Below are positions 52,160-60,432 of a stretch of DNA of 64,000 bases, one piece after another (position 1 is the stretch's first letter; each line of letters starts with the position of its first letter). This DNA is from Bdellovibrio sp. qaytius (lineage in GTDB: Bacteria; Bdellovibrionota; Bdellovibrionia; Bdellovibrionales; Bdellovibrionaceae). The stretch covers positions 2,688,001 through 2,752,000 of the forward strand of contig CP025734.1 of assembly GCA_004011035.1 (NCBI GenBank), given 5' to 3'. The notes beneath the pieces are model-generated. The model was given only the letters and a program-made list of their open reading frames with translations, had not been told where the DNA came from and did not search any database. A program made the translations under genes and the position numbers.

Positions 52160-53170
52160 ATGTTGAACGACATTCCAGGTGATAACTCGAGTGAAAATTC
52201 AGGTCCCGCTCCACAGCCTGTGGTTCGTAAACCTGACTGGTTAAAAGTAAAAGCTCCAGCTGGAGAAAATTACGTTCGCATTAAAGAAATGTTGGGCGAA
52301 TTAAAACTTGCAACTGTTTGCCAAGAAGCGCGTTGTCCAAATATGGGCGAGTGCTGGTCTGGCGGAACAGCGACGATCATGATCATGGGTGACACTTGCA
52401 CTCGTGGTTGCCGTTTCTGTAACGTAAAAACTGGAAATGCAAAAATCGGTTTACCACCGGTTGATCCTTTTGAACCAGAAAAAGTAGCGTACTCAGTTTC
52501 TCAGATGAAATTAAAATACGTTGTTGTGACTTCAGTTGATCGCGATGATATGCCTGACCAAGGTTCTGATCATTTCGCAAGAACTGTTAAGACAATGAAA
52601 AAATTAGATCCAGATTTAATCATTGAAATTTTAACTCCAGACTTTCGCGGTGAAGAAAATTTAATTCTTCACTTAGCAGCATCATACCCAGATGTATTTG
52701 CTCACAACATTGAAACTGTTGAGCGCTTAACTCCGAAAGTTCGTGACCCGCGCGCTAAATACCGTCAATCGATGGATGTTTTAAAATTAGTTAAAAAATT
52801 CGATCCAAAAATTTACACAAAATCTTCAATCATGTTGGGCTTAGGCGAACAAGACGAAGAAATTCTACAAACTTTAAAAGATTTACGTGAAGTAGGCTGT
52901 GATGTTGTGACTTTCGGTCAGTACTTACAACCAACTCCGAAACATTTAAAAGTTGTTGAGTTCATTACTCCAGATAAATTTAAATACTGGCAAGAAACAG
53001 CAGAAGCTTTAGGATTTTTATATGTAGCTTCTGGTCCGTTAGTGCGCAGTTCTTACCGTGCCGGTGAATTCTTCATCGAAGGTATGATTAGACAAAATAG
53101 AGAATTAAATAAAATTGAAAGAATTGGCGGACAAGTTCTTGCCGACGACACAGCGAAAGGAAGCAACTAG
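52160..53170 (+). CDS. lipA: Lipoyl synthase
   Basis: A radical-SAM enzyme of 336 residues that inserts two sulfurs into octanoyl groups on E2 or GcvH proteins. The auxiliary cluster motif CX4CX5C is [12 protein letters not shown], the radical-SAM CX3CX2C is CTRGCRFC, and the C-terminal RSSY motif is in [12 protein letters not shown] choose ATG 52160, with AAAGGTGG 6-7 bases upstream, over GTG 52151. The first 30 residues (Ser/Pro-rich) are non-conserved. It begins a plus-strand operon with E2, lpd and lipB; the E2 ATG comes one base after the lipA stop. The arrangement brings cofactor synthesis and its acceptor proteins together. Confidence 0.97.
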   Translation: MLNDIPGDNSSENSGPAPQPVVRKPDWLKVKAPAGENYVRIKEMLGELKLATVCQEARCPNMGECWSGGTATIMIMGDTCTRGCRFCNVKTGNAKIGLPPVDPFEPEKVAYSVSQMKLKYVVVTSVDRDDMPDQGSDHFARTVKTMKKLDPDLIIEILTPDFRGEENLILHLAASYPDVFAHNIETVERLTPKVRDPRAKYRQSMDVLKLVKKFDPKIYTKSSIMLGLGEQDEEILQTLKDLREVGCDVVTFGQYLQPTPKHLKVVEFITPDKFKYWQETAEALGFLYVASGPLVRSSYRAGEFFIEGMIRQNRELNKIERIGGQVLADDTAKGSN

Positions 53171-53171
53171 A

Positions 53172-54800
53172 ATGGCTGATGTAAAATTACCTGAATTAGG
53201 TGAAGGCGTAACTGAGGGAGAATTAGTTAAATGGTTAGTAAAACCAGGAGACTCAGTTAAAGCAGATCAGACTGTTTGTGAAATCATGACTGATAAAGCA
53301 ACAGTAGAAGTTCCAACGCCAATGGCAGGAACAGTTAAAGAATTATTATTTAAACCAGGCCAAATTATTAAAGTTGAGTCTGTGATTTTAAAATTAGAAG
53401 GTGGCGCAACGGCAACTGCATCGGCACCAGCTCCTAAAGCAGCTCCGGCTCCACAAGCTGCAGCAGCACCTGCTCCTGCAACTGGCGGCGGCGGAACAAC
53501 TTCTGTAAAACTTCCTGAATTAGGTGAAGGCGTTACTGAAGGCGAATTAGTTAAATGGACTGTAAACATCGGCGATACTGTTAAAGCAGATCAAACTGTA
53601 GCAGAGATCATGACTGATAAAGCCACTGTTGAAGTTCCAACTCCAGTAGCTGGTGTTGTGAAAGAATTTAAATTTAAAAAAGGTGACGTGATCAAAGTTG
53701 AATCTGTGATTTTAACTTTATCAGGTGCATCTGGCGCAGCAGCTTCAGTTCCAGCACCAACGCACGTTCCTCCAGTTACAGCTCATACAGCTCCGGCAGC
53801 AGCAACTCAAGCGGCACCACAAATGTCAGCTTCTGCTTCTGGTGGAATCTACCCGCCTGTAGCTGAATCACGTGTATTAGCAACTCCTGCGACTCGCCGT
53901 TTAGCTCGTGAAATGGGTGTTGATATCAATGGTTTACCTGGTTCTGGATTAGCAGGCCGTGTAACTCGTGAAGACGTATTAAGTTCTAAAGGTGGCAAAG
54001 CAACTGCTGCGACATCGACTGGTGCGGGTGCAACTTCTGCTGGATCTCCTTCAATGAACTTTCCTAAACCAGAATTTAAATCTACAAATGCACAACTTGA
54101 AGAGCGCGTAGACTTACTTGGTATCCGTAAAAAAATCGCACAAAACATGCAAATGTCTAAAGCGATCATTCCTCATTTCACATTGATGGATGATGTCGAC
54201 GTTACTCAGTTAGTTGCTTTGCGTGAATCATTAAAAGATTTCGCTGAGAAAAACGGAACTAAAATCACTTACTTACCGTTTGCGATGAAAGCCATGATCG
54301 CAACGATTAAAGAATTTCCGCAATTCAATGCTTCAATTGATGATGCCAATTCACAAATCGTTTACAAAAAATATTTCAATATCGGTTTTGCCGCTGACAC
54401 TCCAAACGGCTTAATGGTTCCAGTAATTAAAAACGCTGACCAAAAATCTGTTTTAGAAATTTCTAAAGAAATTATCGATCTATCAAAACGTGCGCGTGAC
54501 GGAAAATTAAAACCAGACGAAATGAAAGGTGCAACGATCACGATCACAAATATCGGATCAGTTGGCGGAACATACGCAACACCAATCATCAATCACCCTG
54601 AAGTAGCCATTCTAGGTATGTACAAAATGACTGATAAACCAATCTTAAAACCTGATGGTTCAATCGGCTTTATCAAATCAATGAATTACACAATCACTGC
54701 TGATCACCGTTTAATCGATGGCGCAGTAGCTGCTAACTTCTTAAAATCATTCTTCCAGAAAATTCAAAACCCTGGAATTTTAATGATGGGGATGCACTAA
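53172..54800 (+). CDS. 2-oxoacid dehydrogenase E2 (dihydrolipoyl acyltransferase)
   Basis: 542 residues from ATG 53172 (AAGGAAG site upstream; the frame extends back into lipA). Two lipoyl domains (about 1-77 and 110-185), each with MTDKATVEV and its lipoylated Lys (42 and 149), are joined by Ala/Pro linkers; a peripheral subunit-binding domain follows (about 236-272, VLATPATRRLAREMGVDING). The catalytic domain (about 310-542) ends with TADHRLIDGA carrying the active-site His and Asp. This is the core of a pyruvate or branched-chain 2-oxoacid dehydrogenase complex. The DKATVEV form is more common in branched-chain E2 (BkdB/Bfm), but substrate cannot be fixed. No E1 gene is in the window. Its stop overlaps the next gene (ATG within TAATG). 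Confidence 0.93.
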   Translation: MADVKLPELGEGVTEGELVKWLVKPGDSVKADQTVCEIMTDKATVEVPTPMAGTVKELLFKPGQIIKVESVILKLEGGATATASAPAPKAAPAPQAAAAPAPATGGGGTTSVKLPELGEGVTEGELVKWTVNIGDTVKADQTVAEIMTDKATVEVPTPVAGVVKEFKFKKGDVIKVESVILTLSGASGAAASVPAPTHVPPVTAHTAPAAATQAAPQMSASASGGIYPPVAESRVLATPATRRLAREMGVDINGLPGSGLAGRVTREDVLSSKGGKATAATSTGAGATSAGSPSMNFPKPEFKSTNAQLEERVDLLGIRKKIAQNMQMSKAIIPHFTLMDDVDVTQLVALRESLKDFAEKNGTKITYLPFAMKAMIATIKEFPQFNASIDDANSQIVYKKYFNIGFAADTPNGLMVPVIKNADQKSVLEISKEIIDLSKRARDGKLKPDEMKGATITITNIGSVGGTYATPIINHPEVAILGMYKMTDKPILKPDGSIGFIKSMNYTITADHRLIDGAVAANFLKSFFQKIQNPGILMMGMH

Positions 54801-55129
54801 TGAAAAAAATCTTTTTGTTCTCGATGTTTGCGATGGCCGCTCAGTTCACAGGTTGTAGTTCTGCACCTCAACTTGTTCCATCAACCGCTTGGGAACAAAA
54901 AAGTGTAAGCGAATCTAAAGCGACTGAATCTGCTGTTCCGTCTACGCCCCTAGTACCAGAAAAAGTGGATAACTCGTTCTGCAGTTACAATGGCGGTTTA
55001 GAGTTCGGACGCCAAGGCGGAGTTTACACAGGCAACTGCCCTAAAACTTTAGAGCGCACATTTAAAAAAGGTTATCTCAAAGGAAAAGCTGAGTACGACA
55101 AGCAGCATGCTGGTAAAGGAAATAAATAG
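54800..55129 (+). CDS. Small lipoprotein, DUF2799-like
   Basis: 109 residues. Signal peptide with lipobox (AQFTGC) gives a lipidated Cys near residue 19, followed by Ser-Ser. The conserved part (about 60-105) has NSFCSYNGGLEFGRQGG, GNCPKTLERTFKKGYLKGKAEYD, which matches the Gly/Cys/aromatic pattern of DUF2799-type envelope lipoproteins. It sits between the E2 and E3 genes of a cytoplasmic enzyme complex (overlap with E2, 3 bases to lpd). Since it is secreted, its presence in the operon is unexplained, and may just reflect operon growth. Confidence 0.78.
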   Translation: MKKIFLFSMFAMAAQFTGCSSAPQLVPSTAWEQKSVSESKATESAVPSTPLVPEKVDNSFCSYNGGLEFGRQGGVYTGNCPKTLERTFKKGYLKGKAEYDKQHAGKGNK

Positions 55130-55132
55130 TTT

Positions 55133-56572
55133 ATGCAAAATTTTGATATCGTAGTTATTGGTTCTGGTCCTGGCGGATATGTTGCGGCGATTCGCTCGTC
55201 GCAATTAGGTTTTAAAACAGCGATCATCGAGCGCGAAGCACTTGGTGGCGTTTGCTTAAACGTAGGTTGTATCCCGTCAAAAGCGATGATCACAGCAACG
55301 CACATGTTACATCGTGCTCAGCATGATTTCAAAACTATGGGTTTAAATATCAAAGGCGGCATCGACGTTGATATGAAAACTTTAGTTAAATGGAAGCAGT
55401 CTGTTTGCGATAAAATGTCTGGCGGCGTGAACCAACTTTTAAAAGGTAACACTGTTACAATCATTAAAGGTGAAGCGACTTTTAAAACAACAAAAGAATT
55501 AACTGTTAAATCTTCAACTGGAACAGATTCAATCACTGCGAAACATTTCATTATCGCAACTGGTTCTCGCCCAATTGAAATTCCAGGCTTTCCGTTTGAT
55601 GAAAAAGATATTTGTTCATCTACAGGAGCCTTAAACTTCGACGAAATCCCTAAACGCGTAGTTGCCATCGGTGGTGGTTACATCGGTTTAGAGATCACTT
55701 CATACTTACGTAAATTAGGTTCTGAAGTTATTGTAGTTGAAGCCCAAACTTCATTATTAGCTGGCGTAGTTGATCCTGAGTGCGCTCAAGTTGTAACTCG
55801 TAAAGCTGAAAAAGCCGGTATCCAATTTAAATTTGGCGCTAAAGCTAAAGGCCAAAAGAAAACCAAAGATGGCTACGAAGTGACTGTTGAAATCAACGGT
55901 AAAGACGAAGTTATTAAATGTGATAAAATCTTAGTTACTGTTGGACGTCGTCCAAACGGCGATCAAGCTAACATCAAAGGTACAGGCATTGCAGTTGATG
56001 AACGTGGTTTTATCAAAGTGGATGCTCAACGCAGAACAAACTTCCCTCACATTTTTGCTATCGGTGATATCTGTGGCCAACCCATGTTAGCTCACAAAGC
56101 TTCACACGAAGGCGTAATGGTTCCAGAAATTATCTCTGGCATTAACCGCGTGTACGACGCAAAAACAGTTCCTGCAGTTGTATTCACAGATCCAGAAATT
56201 GCATCTGCAGGTATGACTGAAGCTGAATGCAAAGCTAAAGGCTTTAACGATTTATTAATCTCTAAATTTCCATTCGCAGCTAACGGCCGTGCCGTAAGTA
56301 TGATGGAAACTGACGGTTTCGTAAAAATGATCGCCGACAAGAAAACTCACGTTTTACTTGGCGTTCACATCGTAGGCCCAGAAGCTTCGAATTTAATTTC
56401 AGAAGCTGCACTTGCGATCGAAATGGGAGCCCGTATTGAAGACGTTGCTTTAACAATCCATCCTCACCCCACATTAGGTGAAACTATGATGGAAGCTGCT
56501 GAAGCTACACTTGGACACGCGATCCATATTATTCAAAAACCTTTAACAGGCGCAAAATCAGCTCACGCTTAA
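55133..56572 (+). CDS. lpdA: Dihydrolipoamide dehydrogenase (E3)
   Basis: 479 residues of a FAD-dependent disulfide oxidoreductase that reoxidises the dihydrolipoyl groups of E2 with NAD. FAD-binding GSGPGGYVAAI starts the chain, the redox pair is GGVCLNVGCIPSK, NAD-binding IGGGYIGLE occurs about residue 180, the second FAD contact is AIGDICGQPMLAHKASHEG, and the catalytic His-Glu of the C-terminal interface is in HPHPTLGETMMEA. Family length is normal. The gene follows the E2 and DUF2799-like genes and precedes lipB, so both lipoate attachment and E2-E3 are in one transcript. Confidence 0.96.
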   Translation: MQNFDIVVIGSGPGGYVAAIRSSQLGFKTAIIEREALGGVCLNVGCIPSKAMITATHMLHRAQHDFKTMGLNIKGGIDVDMKTLVKWKQSVCDKMSGGVNQLLKGNTVTIIKGEATFKTTKELTVKSSTGTDSITAKHFIIATGSRPIEIPGFPFDEKDICSSTGALNFDEIPKRVVAIGGGYIGLEITSYLRKLGSEVIVVEAQTSLLAGVVDPECAQVVTRKAEKAGIQFKFGAKAKGQKKTKDGYEVTVEINGKDEVIKCDKILVTVGRRPNGDQANIKGTGIAVDERGFIKVDAQRRTNFPHIFAIGDICGQPMLAHKASHEGVMVPEIISGINRVYDAKTVPAVVFTDPEIASAGMTEAECKAKGFNDLLISKFPFAANGRAVSMMETDGFVKMIADKKTHVLLGVHIVGPEASNLISEAALAIEMGARIEDVALTIHPHPTLGETMMEAAEATLGHAIHIIQKPLTGAKSAHA

Positions 56573-56586
56573 GCGCGGACTTAAAT

Positions 56587-57273
56587 ATGATATTTGAAGA
56601 CTGGGGCCTCATCTCTTACGAAGAGGCCATGAACAAACAGCTAGAGTACGTTGATAAATTAGATCAAGCTCTATCAGCTGGAGAAAATCACCCAGGCTTC
56701 ATGATCTTTTGCTCTCACCCCGCCGTAGTAACGACGGGAAGACAAACCCAACCGACTGACATCTTCTCATGGCAAGGCCCCGTTATCGAAGTCTCACGCG
56801 GTGGCAGAGCCACATACCACGGCCCTTCACAAATCGTCGTCTATCCCATTTTAAGTTTAAAAAATCCTCGCGGTAAAAAAGCTGAATCAGATGAACCACG
56901 CGGTTCACAAGATGTGCGCGGCTATTTACGCACGTTTGAATCAGCTATCGTTAAAACATTAAAAGAATTCGGAATTACGGCCGAAGGAAAAACCGCGCAG
57001 AAAATGCCAGGTCAAACTGTTGAAACAGATGAAACTGGCGTATGGATCGGTTCACAAAAAATCGCCTCACTTGGAATTGCCGTAAAAAAATGGATCACAT
57101 ACCATGGCGCTGCGATTAATTTCTTTAATGATCCAACTGCATTCACAGGCATCAACCCTTGCGGATTTAAAACTGAAACAATGATTTCAGTCGAAAAAGT
57201 TTTAGGCAAAGACAAAATTACGGCCGAAGACTTCAAAAATACATTACGAAAAAATTTAGAATCAACTCTTTAA
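56587..57273 (+). CDS. lipB: Octanoyltransferase LipB
   Basis: Transfers octanoate from acyl carrier protein to lipoyl-domain lysines, preceding LipA. 228 residues with the family motif RGGRATYHGPSQIVVYPIL, catalytic Lys in GSQKIASLGIAVKKWITYHG and the catalytic Cys in GINPCGF. The SRGGRATYHGP signature and the ASLG motif are diagnostic. It lies 14 bases after lpdA in the same plus-strand operon and converges with the KAS III-like gene 2 bases downstream. Confidence 0.95.
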   Translation: MIFEDWGLISYEEAMNKQLEYVDKLDQALSAGENHPGFMIFCSHPAVVTTGRQTQPTDIFSWQGPVIEVSRGGRATYHGPSQIVVYPILSLKNPRGKKAESDEPRGSQDVRGYLRTFESAIVKTLKEFGITAEGKTAQKMPGQTVETDETGVWIGSQKIASLGIAVKKWITYHGAAINFFNDPTAFTGINPCGFKTETMISVEKVLGKDKITAEDFKNTLRKNLESTL

Positions 57274-57275
57274 AA

Positions 57276-58262
57276 CTACCAACGAATCAACGCAGCCCCT
57301 GAATAATCACAAGCGTGTGAAAACCCCGCCAGACAAACCAGATCACCTTTTTTAATTTTCTGGTTTTTCAATGCCTCAGCCAGCGTTACCGGAATTCCCG
57401 CGCCAAATAAATTTGCGTACTTTTCAAAAGTGTCTAAATGTTTTTCTGGTGGCAACTGGGCCGCCTCACGCCAGTTACGTAAAAAAGTTTTATTCGGCTG
57501 ATTCGTAATCAGATAACTGATGTCTGTCGATTTAACTTTAATATTCTGACAAGCTTTGTGAATCATTTCGGGCACAGCTTTATTTCCACGGGCCATAATC
57601 ATGGCTGATTTATCTTCATTGAAATCGATGCGTCCCGTAATTGTTCGCGACTCCCACCACTTCGGACCATCAAAATGCGCATACATATCTTCTGAATACT
57701 CAGGAAAATTTTTAAACTCCATACTTAAAATTGGACGTTCATCACTTGCCGTCACATACGCAACTGCAAAGCCATCACCCGGAATCGCCGCTTGGGCTAA
57801 TTGACGAGTGTCTTCTTGACCAAAGATACGGCCCGCAGCTGTTTGTGCCACACAGATTAAAGCATTTTTAACTTTGTTAGCTTGCATATAGGTTTGTGCC
57901 ATATCGACCAAATACAAAAATGAAATACACCCGGTATTGTGAACATCAAAAATCCATTTAGCTTTACCTTCAATTTTTTTATTGATCACGGCCCCACAAC
58001 CCGTAAATGGCTGATCAGGAATAGAAACATTTGTTAAAATCATATCGACATCAGTCTGTGGATTTAAATTAAGACGCTGAAAAAGTTTTTTCGCGCCTTC
58101 AGCAAAATAATCTGAAGCTAATTCTTCGCGCTCCATATGACGACGCTCGACGGTTCCGGTAAACATTCTATGTTTTCGTCGTACTTCGGCTTCACCGAAA
58201 TAATCGTTGGTCACGATTTTTTTCGGCATGATTTCTTCAACATCAATTAAACTGATATTCAT
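57276..58262 (-). CDS. KAS III-like (thiolase-fold) protein, catalytic His apparently missing
   Basis: 328 residues with the FabH/thiolase fold. Cys112 is at the same number as FabH's nucleophile (FDVHNTGCISFLY). The His-bearing region, PHQAN in FabH, reads TNQPNKTF, so that His seems absent, and the third position (Asn with GAGLTWGA) is altered in GFSHACDYSGAALIRW, where a His appears at an unusual place. Such divergent KAS III proteins can act as acyltransferases or other C-C, C-N or C-O forming enzymes. It is the last gene of an operon with a split ThDP enzyme, an aminotransferase and an SRPBCC protein, and overlaps the SRPBCC gene by 4 bases. I think it forms part of a small-molecule or lipid-headgroup pathway. 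Confidence 0.72.
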   Translation of the reverse strand: MNISLIDVEEIMPKKIVTNDYFGEAEVRRKHRMFTGTVERRHMEREELASDYFAEGAKKLFQRLNLNPQTDVDMILTNVSIPDQPFTGCGAVINKKIEGKAKWIFDVHNTGCISFLYLVDMAQTYMQANKVKNALICVAQTAAGRIFGQEDTRQLAQAAIPGDGFAVAYVTASDERPILSMEFKNFPEYSEDMYAHFDGPKWWESRTITGRIDFNEDKSAMIMARGNKAVPEMIHKACQNIKVKSTDISYLITNQPNKTFLRNWREAAQLPPEKHLDTFEKYANLFGAGIPVTLAEALKNQKIKKGDLVCLAGFSHACDYSGAALIRW

Positions 58263-58885
58263 AACGGACCCATCGGCAAATTGTTTGAATGACGATATTC
58301 TAAAATTTTCTTTAGATTTTGTAATTCAACAGTGTGACCCGCATAGAAAAAATCCCAAAATTGACCAACCCAGGGTCTATCTTTAGGAGATTTTTCTGGA
58401 TATGGATTTTTTAAATAATGAGGATGACGACAATTTTGCCAAAACACCACCGAACCTGGCTTATTTAAAACAACTTCAGCAGGCACAATACGATTTAAAT
58501 AAATCATCCACAAATCATCGCCCTGATCCCACGCACAGTGATAATCAACGGTTAAGGCTTCTTTATTACTTTTAACTTTGAAATAAATATCAGTGTTATC
58601 ACCAATGCGATCACGACCAACAAATAAACCATCCTCACTTAGCTTTTCAAAATTTCGCATGCTGTATGTCCACTCGGCTAAGCTGTGCGGATTGGCCATA
58701 TACTCAAAAACTTTTTCTGGCGGACAATTGATGTAATCCTGAATCGGACAATAATCACCATACACATTATCATGTGGGTACACGGCATGCGTGATGTCAC
58801 CCATGATTCCGCCCATTTCTGTTTTGTCGGTGTTTTCGTTGCGGTGTAGACCCGGTATACTTTCAACGTGATTTGGCTGGCTCAT
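58259..58885 (-). CDS. SRPBCC (START-like) ligand-binding protein
   Basis: 208 residues; ATG 58885 follows an AAGGAA site (the frame extends upstream inside the ThDP gene). The N-terminal 50 residues are polar; from about residue 48 the helix-grip pattern of the SRPBCC superfamily appears: DYINCPPEKVFEYMANPHSLAEWTYSMR and later VDYHCAWDQGDDLWMIYLN with a C-terminal helix (VGQFWDFFYAGHTVELQNLKKIL). Members bind hydrophobic ligands and include aromatase/cyclases of polyketide pathways. Genomic setting between ThDP beta and KAS III-like genes (overlaps of 23 and 4 bases) suggests it handles or cyclises an intermediate. Ligand unknown. Confidence 0.7.
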   Translation of the reverse strand: MSQPNHVESIPGLHRNENTDKTEMGGIMGDITHAVYPHDNVYGDYCPIQDYINCPPEKVFEYMANPHSLAEWTYSMRNFEKLSEDGLFVGRDRIGDNTDIYFKVKSNKEALTVDYHCAWDQGDDLWMIYLNRIVPAEVVLNKPGSVVFWQNCRHPHYLKNPYPEKSPKDRPWVGQFWDFFYAGHTVELQNLKKILEYRHSNNLPMGPL

Positions 58886-59453
58886 TAGATTCCTTTTTTT
58901 TAAACGCCACGAAAGGCGGATTTTCATTCGTTAATAAATTTATTGATAAAACGGCTGGGCCTTTGAGATTTGAAAGAATTTTCAAACTCTGCTGTAAATC
59001 AGCAGAGCTATTCACTTCAAATGCTGGCAATAAAGGAAACATCAGTTTTAATCCCGCGGCGAAAAAACTTTTATTAAAATTATTAAGACCGGTTTCTTGA
59101 CCCATAAATACAGTTTCGCGCGTAGAACACATACCATGAGAGTTATTATTAAAAATAATAACAACTAAAGGCAGATGATGTTCAATGGCCGTATGAATTT
59201 CTAAGCCATACATTAAAAAAGATCCATCTCCTAAAATCACCAGGCTTTTTTTTCCAGACGTAAAAGCCGCGCCCATCGCCACACCGATACTGTTACCCAT
59301 TCCACCCATAGCCAACGAAACGTAACAAATACTCTGGCCATGAAGTGATAACTGGTTAAGTGCAAAAGCACCGGTGTTACCCGCATCAACAAATACGTTC
59401 GTTTGCGGTTCAATACATTCATTGATCATATTTAATGATTCACTAAAGTTCAT
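58863..59453 (-). CDS. ThDP-dependent enzyme, beta subunit (PP domain)
   Basis: 196 residues matching the C-terminal pyrophosphate-binding domain of ThDP enzymes (acetolactate synthase, sulfopyruvate and phosphonopyruvate decarboxylases). GDGSFLMYGLEIHTAIEHHL (GDG at 75-77, NNN at 102-104) is the ThDP-Mg motif, and MGGMGNSIGVAMGAA is the preceding loop. It contains no PYR domain; the preceding gene supplies it. The start has a GGAG site 7-8 bases upstream and overlaps that gene by 11 bases. The two-subunit split resembles ComDE. Decarboxylase or carboligase activity on a 2-oxo acid is expected; the substrate is open. Confidence 0.85.
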   Translation of the reverse strand: MNFSESLNMINECIEPQTNVFVDAGNTGAFALNQLSLHGQSICYVSLAMGGMGNSIGVAMGAAFTSGKKSLVILGDGSFLMYGLEIHTAIEHHLPLVVIIFNNNSHGMCSTRETVFMGQETGLNNFNKSFFAAGLKLMFPLLPAFEVNSSADLQQSLKILSNLKGPAVLSINLLTNENPPFVAFKKKESNEPAKSR

Positions 59454-60432
59454 TTAACAACTCCGTAATCACTAAATCCAAATCACCAATGGCATTAAAC
59501 TGCACAGGCAAATAATTGTTTTCGCTAAAACAACTTAAATGAAACACCGTTTTTGATTTAAGTGCCGTCTCTAGCCCAACGCGACTTAACAAATCTAATC
59601 GGCTACCAAAAATAATCACAGACTCTGCCTGCTCGATAAATTCAACAACAGCACTGTGCCCCATCATTCCTGTTAAACCCAGAAAGCGTGAATCGCGGTG
59701 ATTGAAAAATCCTTTAGCACACGGAGTAACAGCAACCTGGGCATTTAATTTTTCAACAAGCTGATTTATTTTTTCACGATTTTTCAAATGAATGACTTCT
59801 TCACCTAAAATTAATAATGGTGATTTCTTTAAGTTTTTAAGCTGCTGAGTGATTTCTTGTAAATCAGTCACCTGAAGACTTGGTAATAAATTTTTGGCTG
59901 GAATCGATTCTGCAACTTCAGTAAATATATTTTTCGGAATCAACAGCACCGCTGGTTTTTTTGTCGTTTCTGCCGCAGCAAAAGCCTGTTGCAAAAAAGA
60001 AATAACTTCTTCAGCGTGACTGACCTGATGTAGAAAACTAACGCTTGGTCGAATCATGGCCTCTAGATCTAACGTGCCATTTTGATTTGAAGTGTCTTGA
60101 AAACCACCTTTTCCATGAAGCGAAGTCGGCACTAAGCCCGCAATTAAAACAAAAGGAATTCGGCTCGTAAAAGCTTCGGCTAATACTGGTAAAGTGTTTA
60201 ATACACCAGCCCCTGAAGTCGTTAACACCAAATGTGGTTTTTGTTCGACAAGATAACTTCCCATTGCCATTAAACAAGCTTGGTATTCAGTTTTTGCCAA
60301 CACAGGTTTTGTTTTTAATGAGGCCTGAAAGCCAGAAAACAAATCTTCAATATTTGCTCCACTCACACCATAGACATGTCTGATGTTTAAGTTTTCAATA
60401 TGTTGAATAATTTGATCTTTAACTAATTTCAT
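59443..60432 (-). CDS. ThDP-dependent enzyme, alpha subunit (PYR and central domains)
   Basis: 329 residues from ATG 60432, which overlaps the aminotransferase stop as ATGA; an ATG nine codons earlier is possible. The N-terminal PYR domain (about 1-165) contains YGVSGANIEDLF, the Glu that activates ThDP (AKTEYQACLMA), TTSGAGVLNTLPVLAEA and IPFVLIAG. A central domain (about 185-329, LLILGEEVI and SVIIFGSRLDLLSR) resembles the middle domain of acetolactate synthase-like enzymes, so this subunit is longer than the ComD type. It needs the beta subunit encoded just downstream (11-base overlap) to form the active site. No transit sequence; cytoplasmic. Confidence 0.83.
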   Translation of the reverse strand: MKLVKDQIIQHIENLNIRHVYGVSGANIEDLFSGFQASLKTKPVLAKTEYQACLMAMGSYLVEQKPHLVLTTSGAGVLNTLPVLAEAFTSRIPFVLIAGLVPTSLHGKGGFQDTSNQNGTLDLEAMIRPSVSFLHQVSHAEEVISFLQQAFAAAETTKKPAVLLIPKNIFTEVAESIPAKNLLPSLQVTDLQEITQQLKNLKKSPLLILGEEVIHLKNREKINQLVEKLNAQVAVTPCAKGFFNHRDSRFLGLTGMMGHSAVVEFIEQAESVIIFGSRLDLLSRVGLETALKSKTVFHLSCFSENNYLPVQFNAIGDLDLVITELLNEL

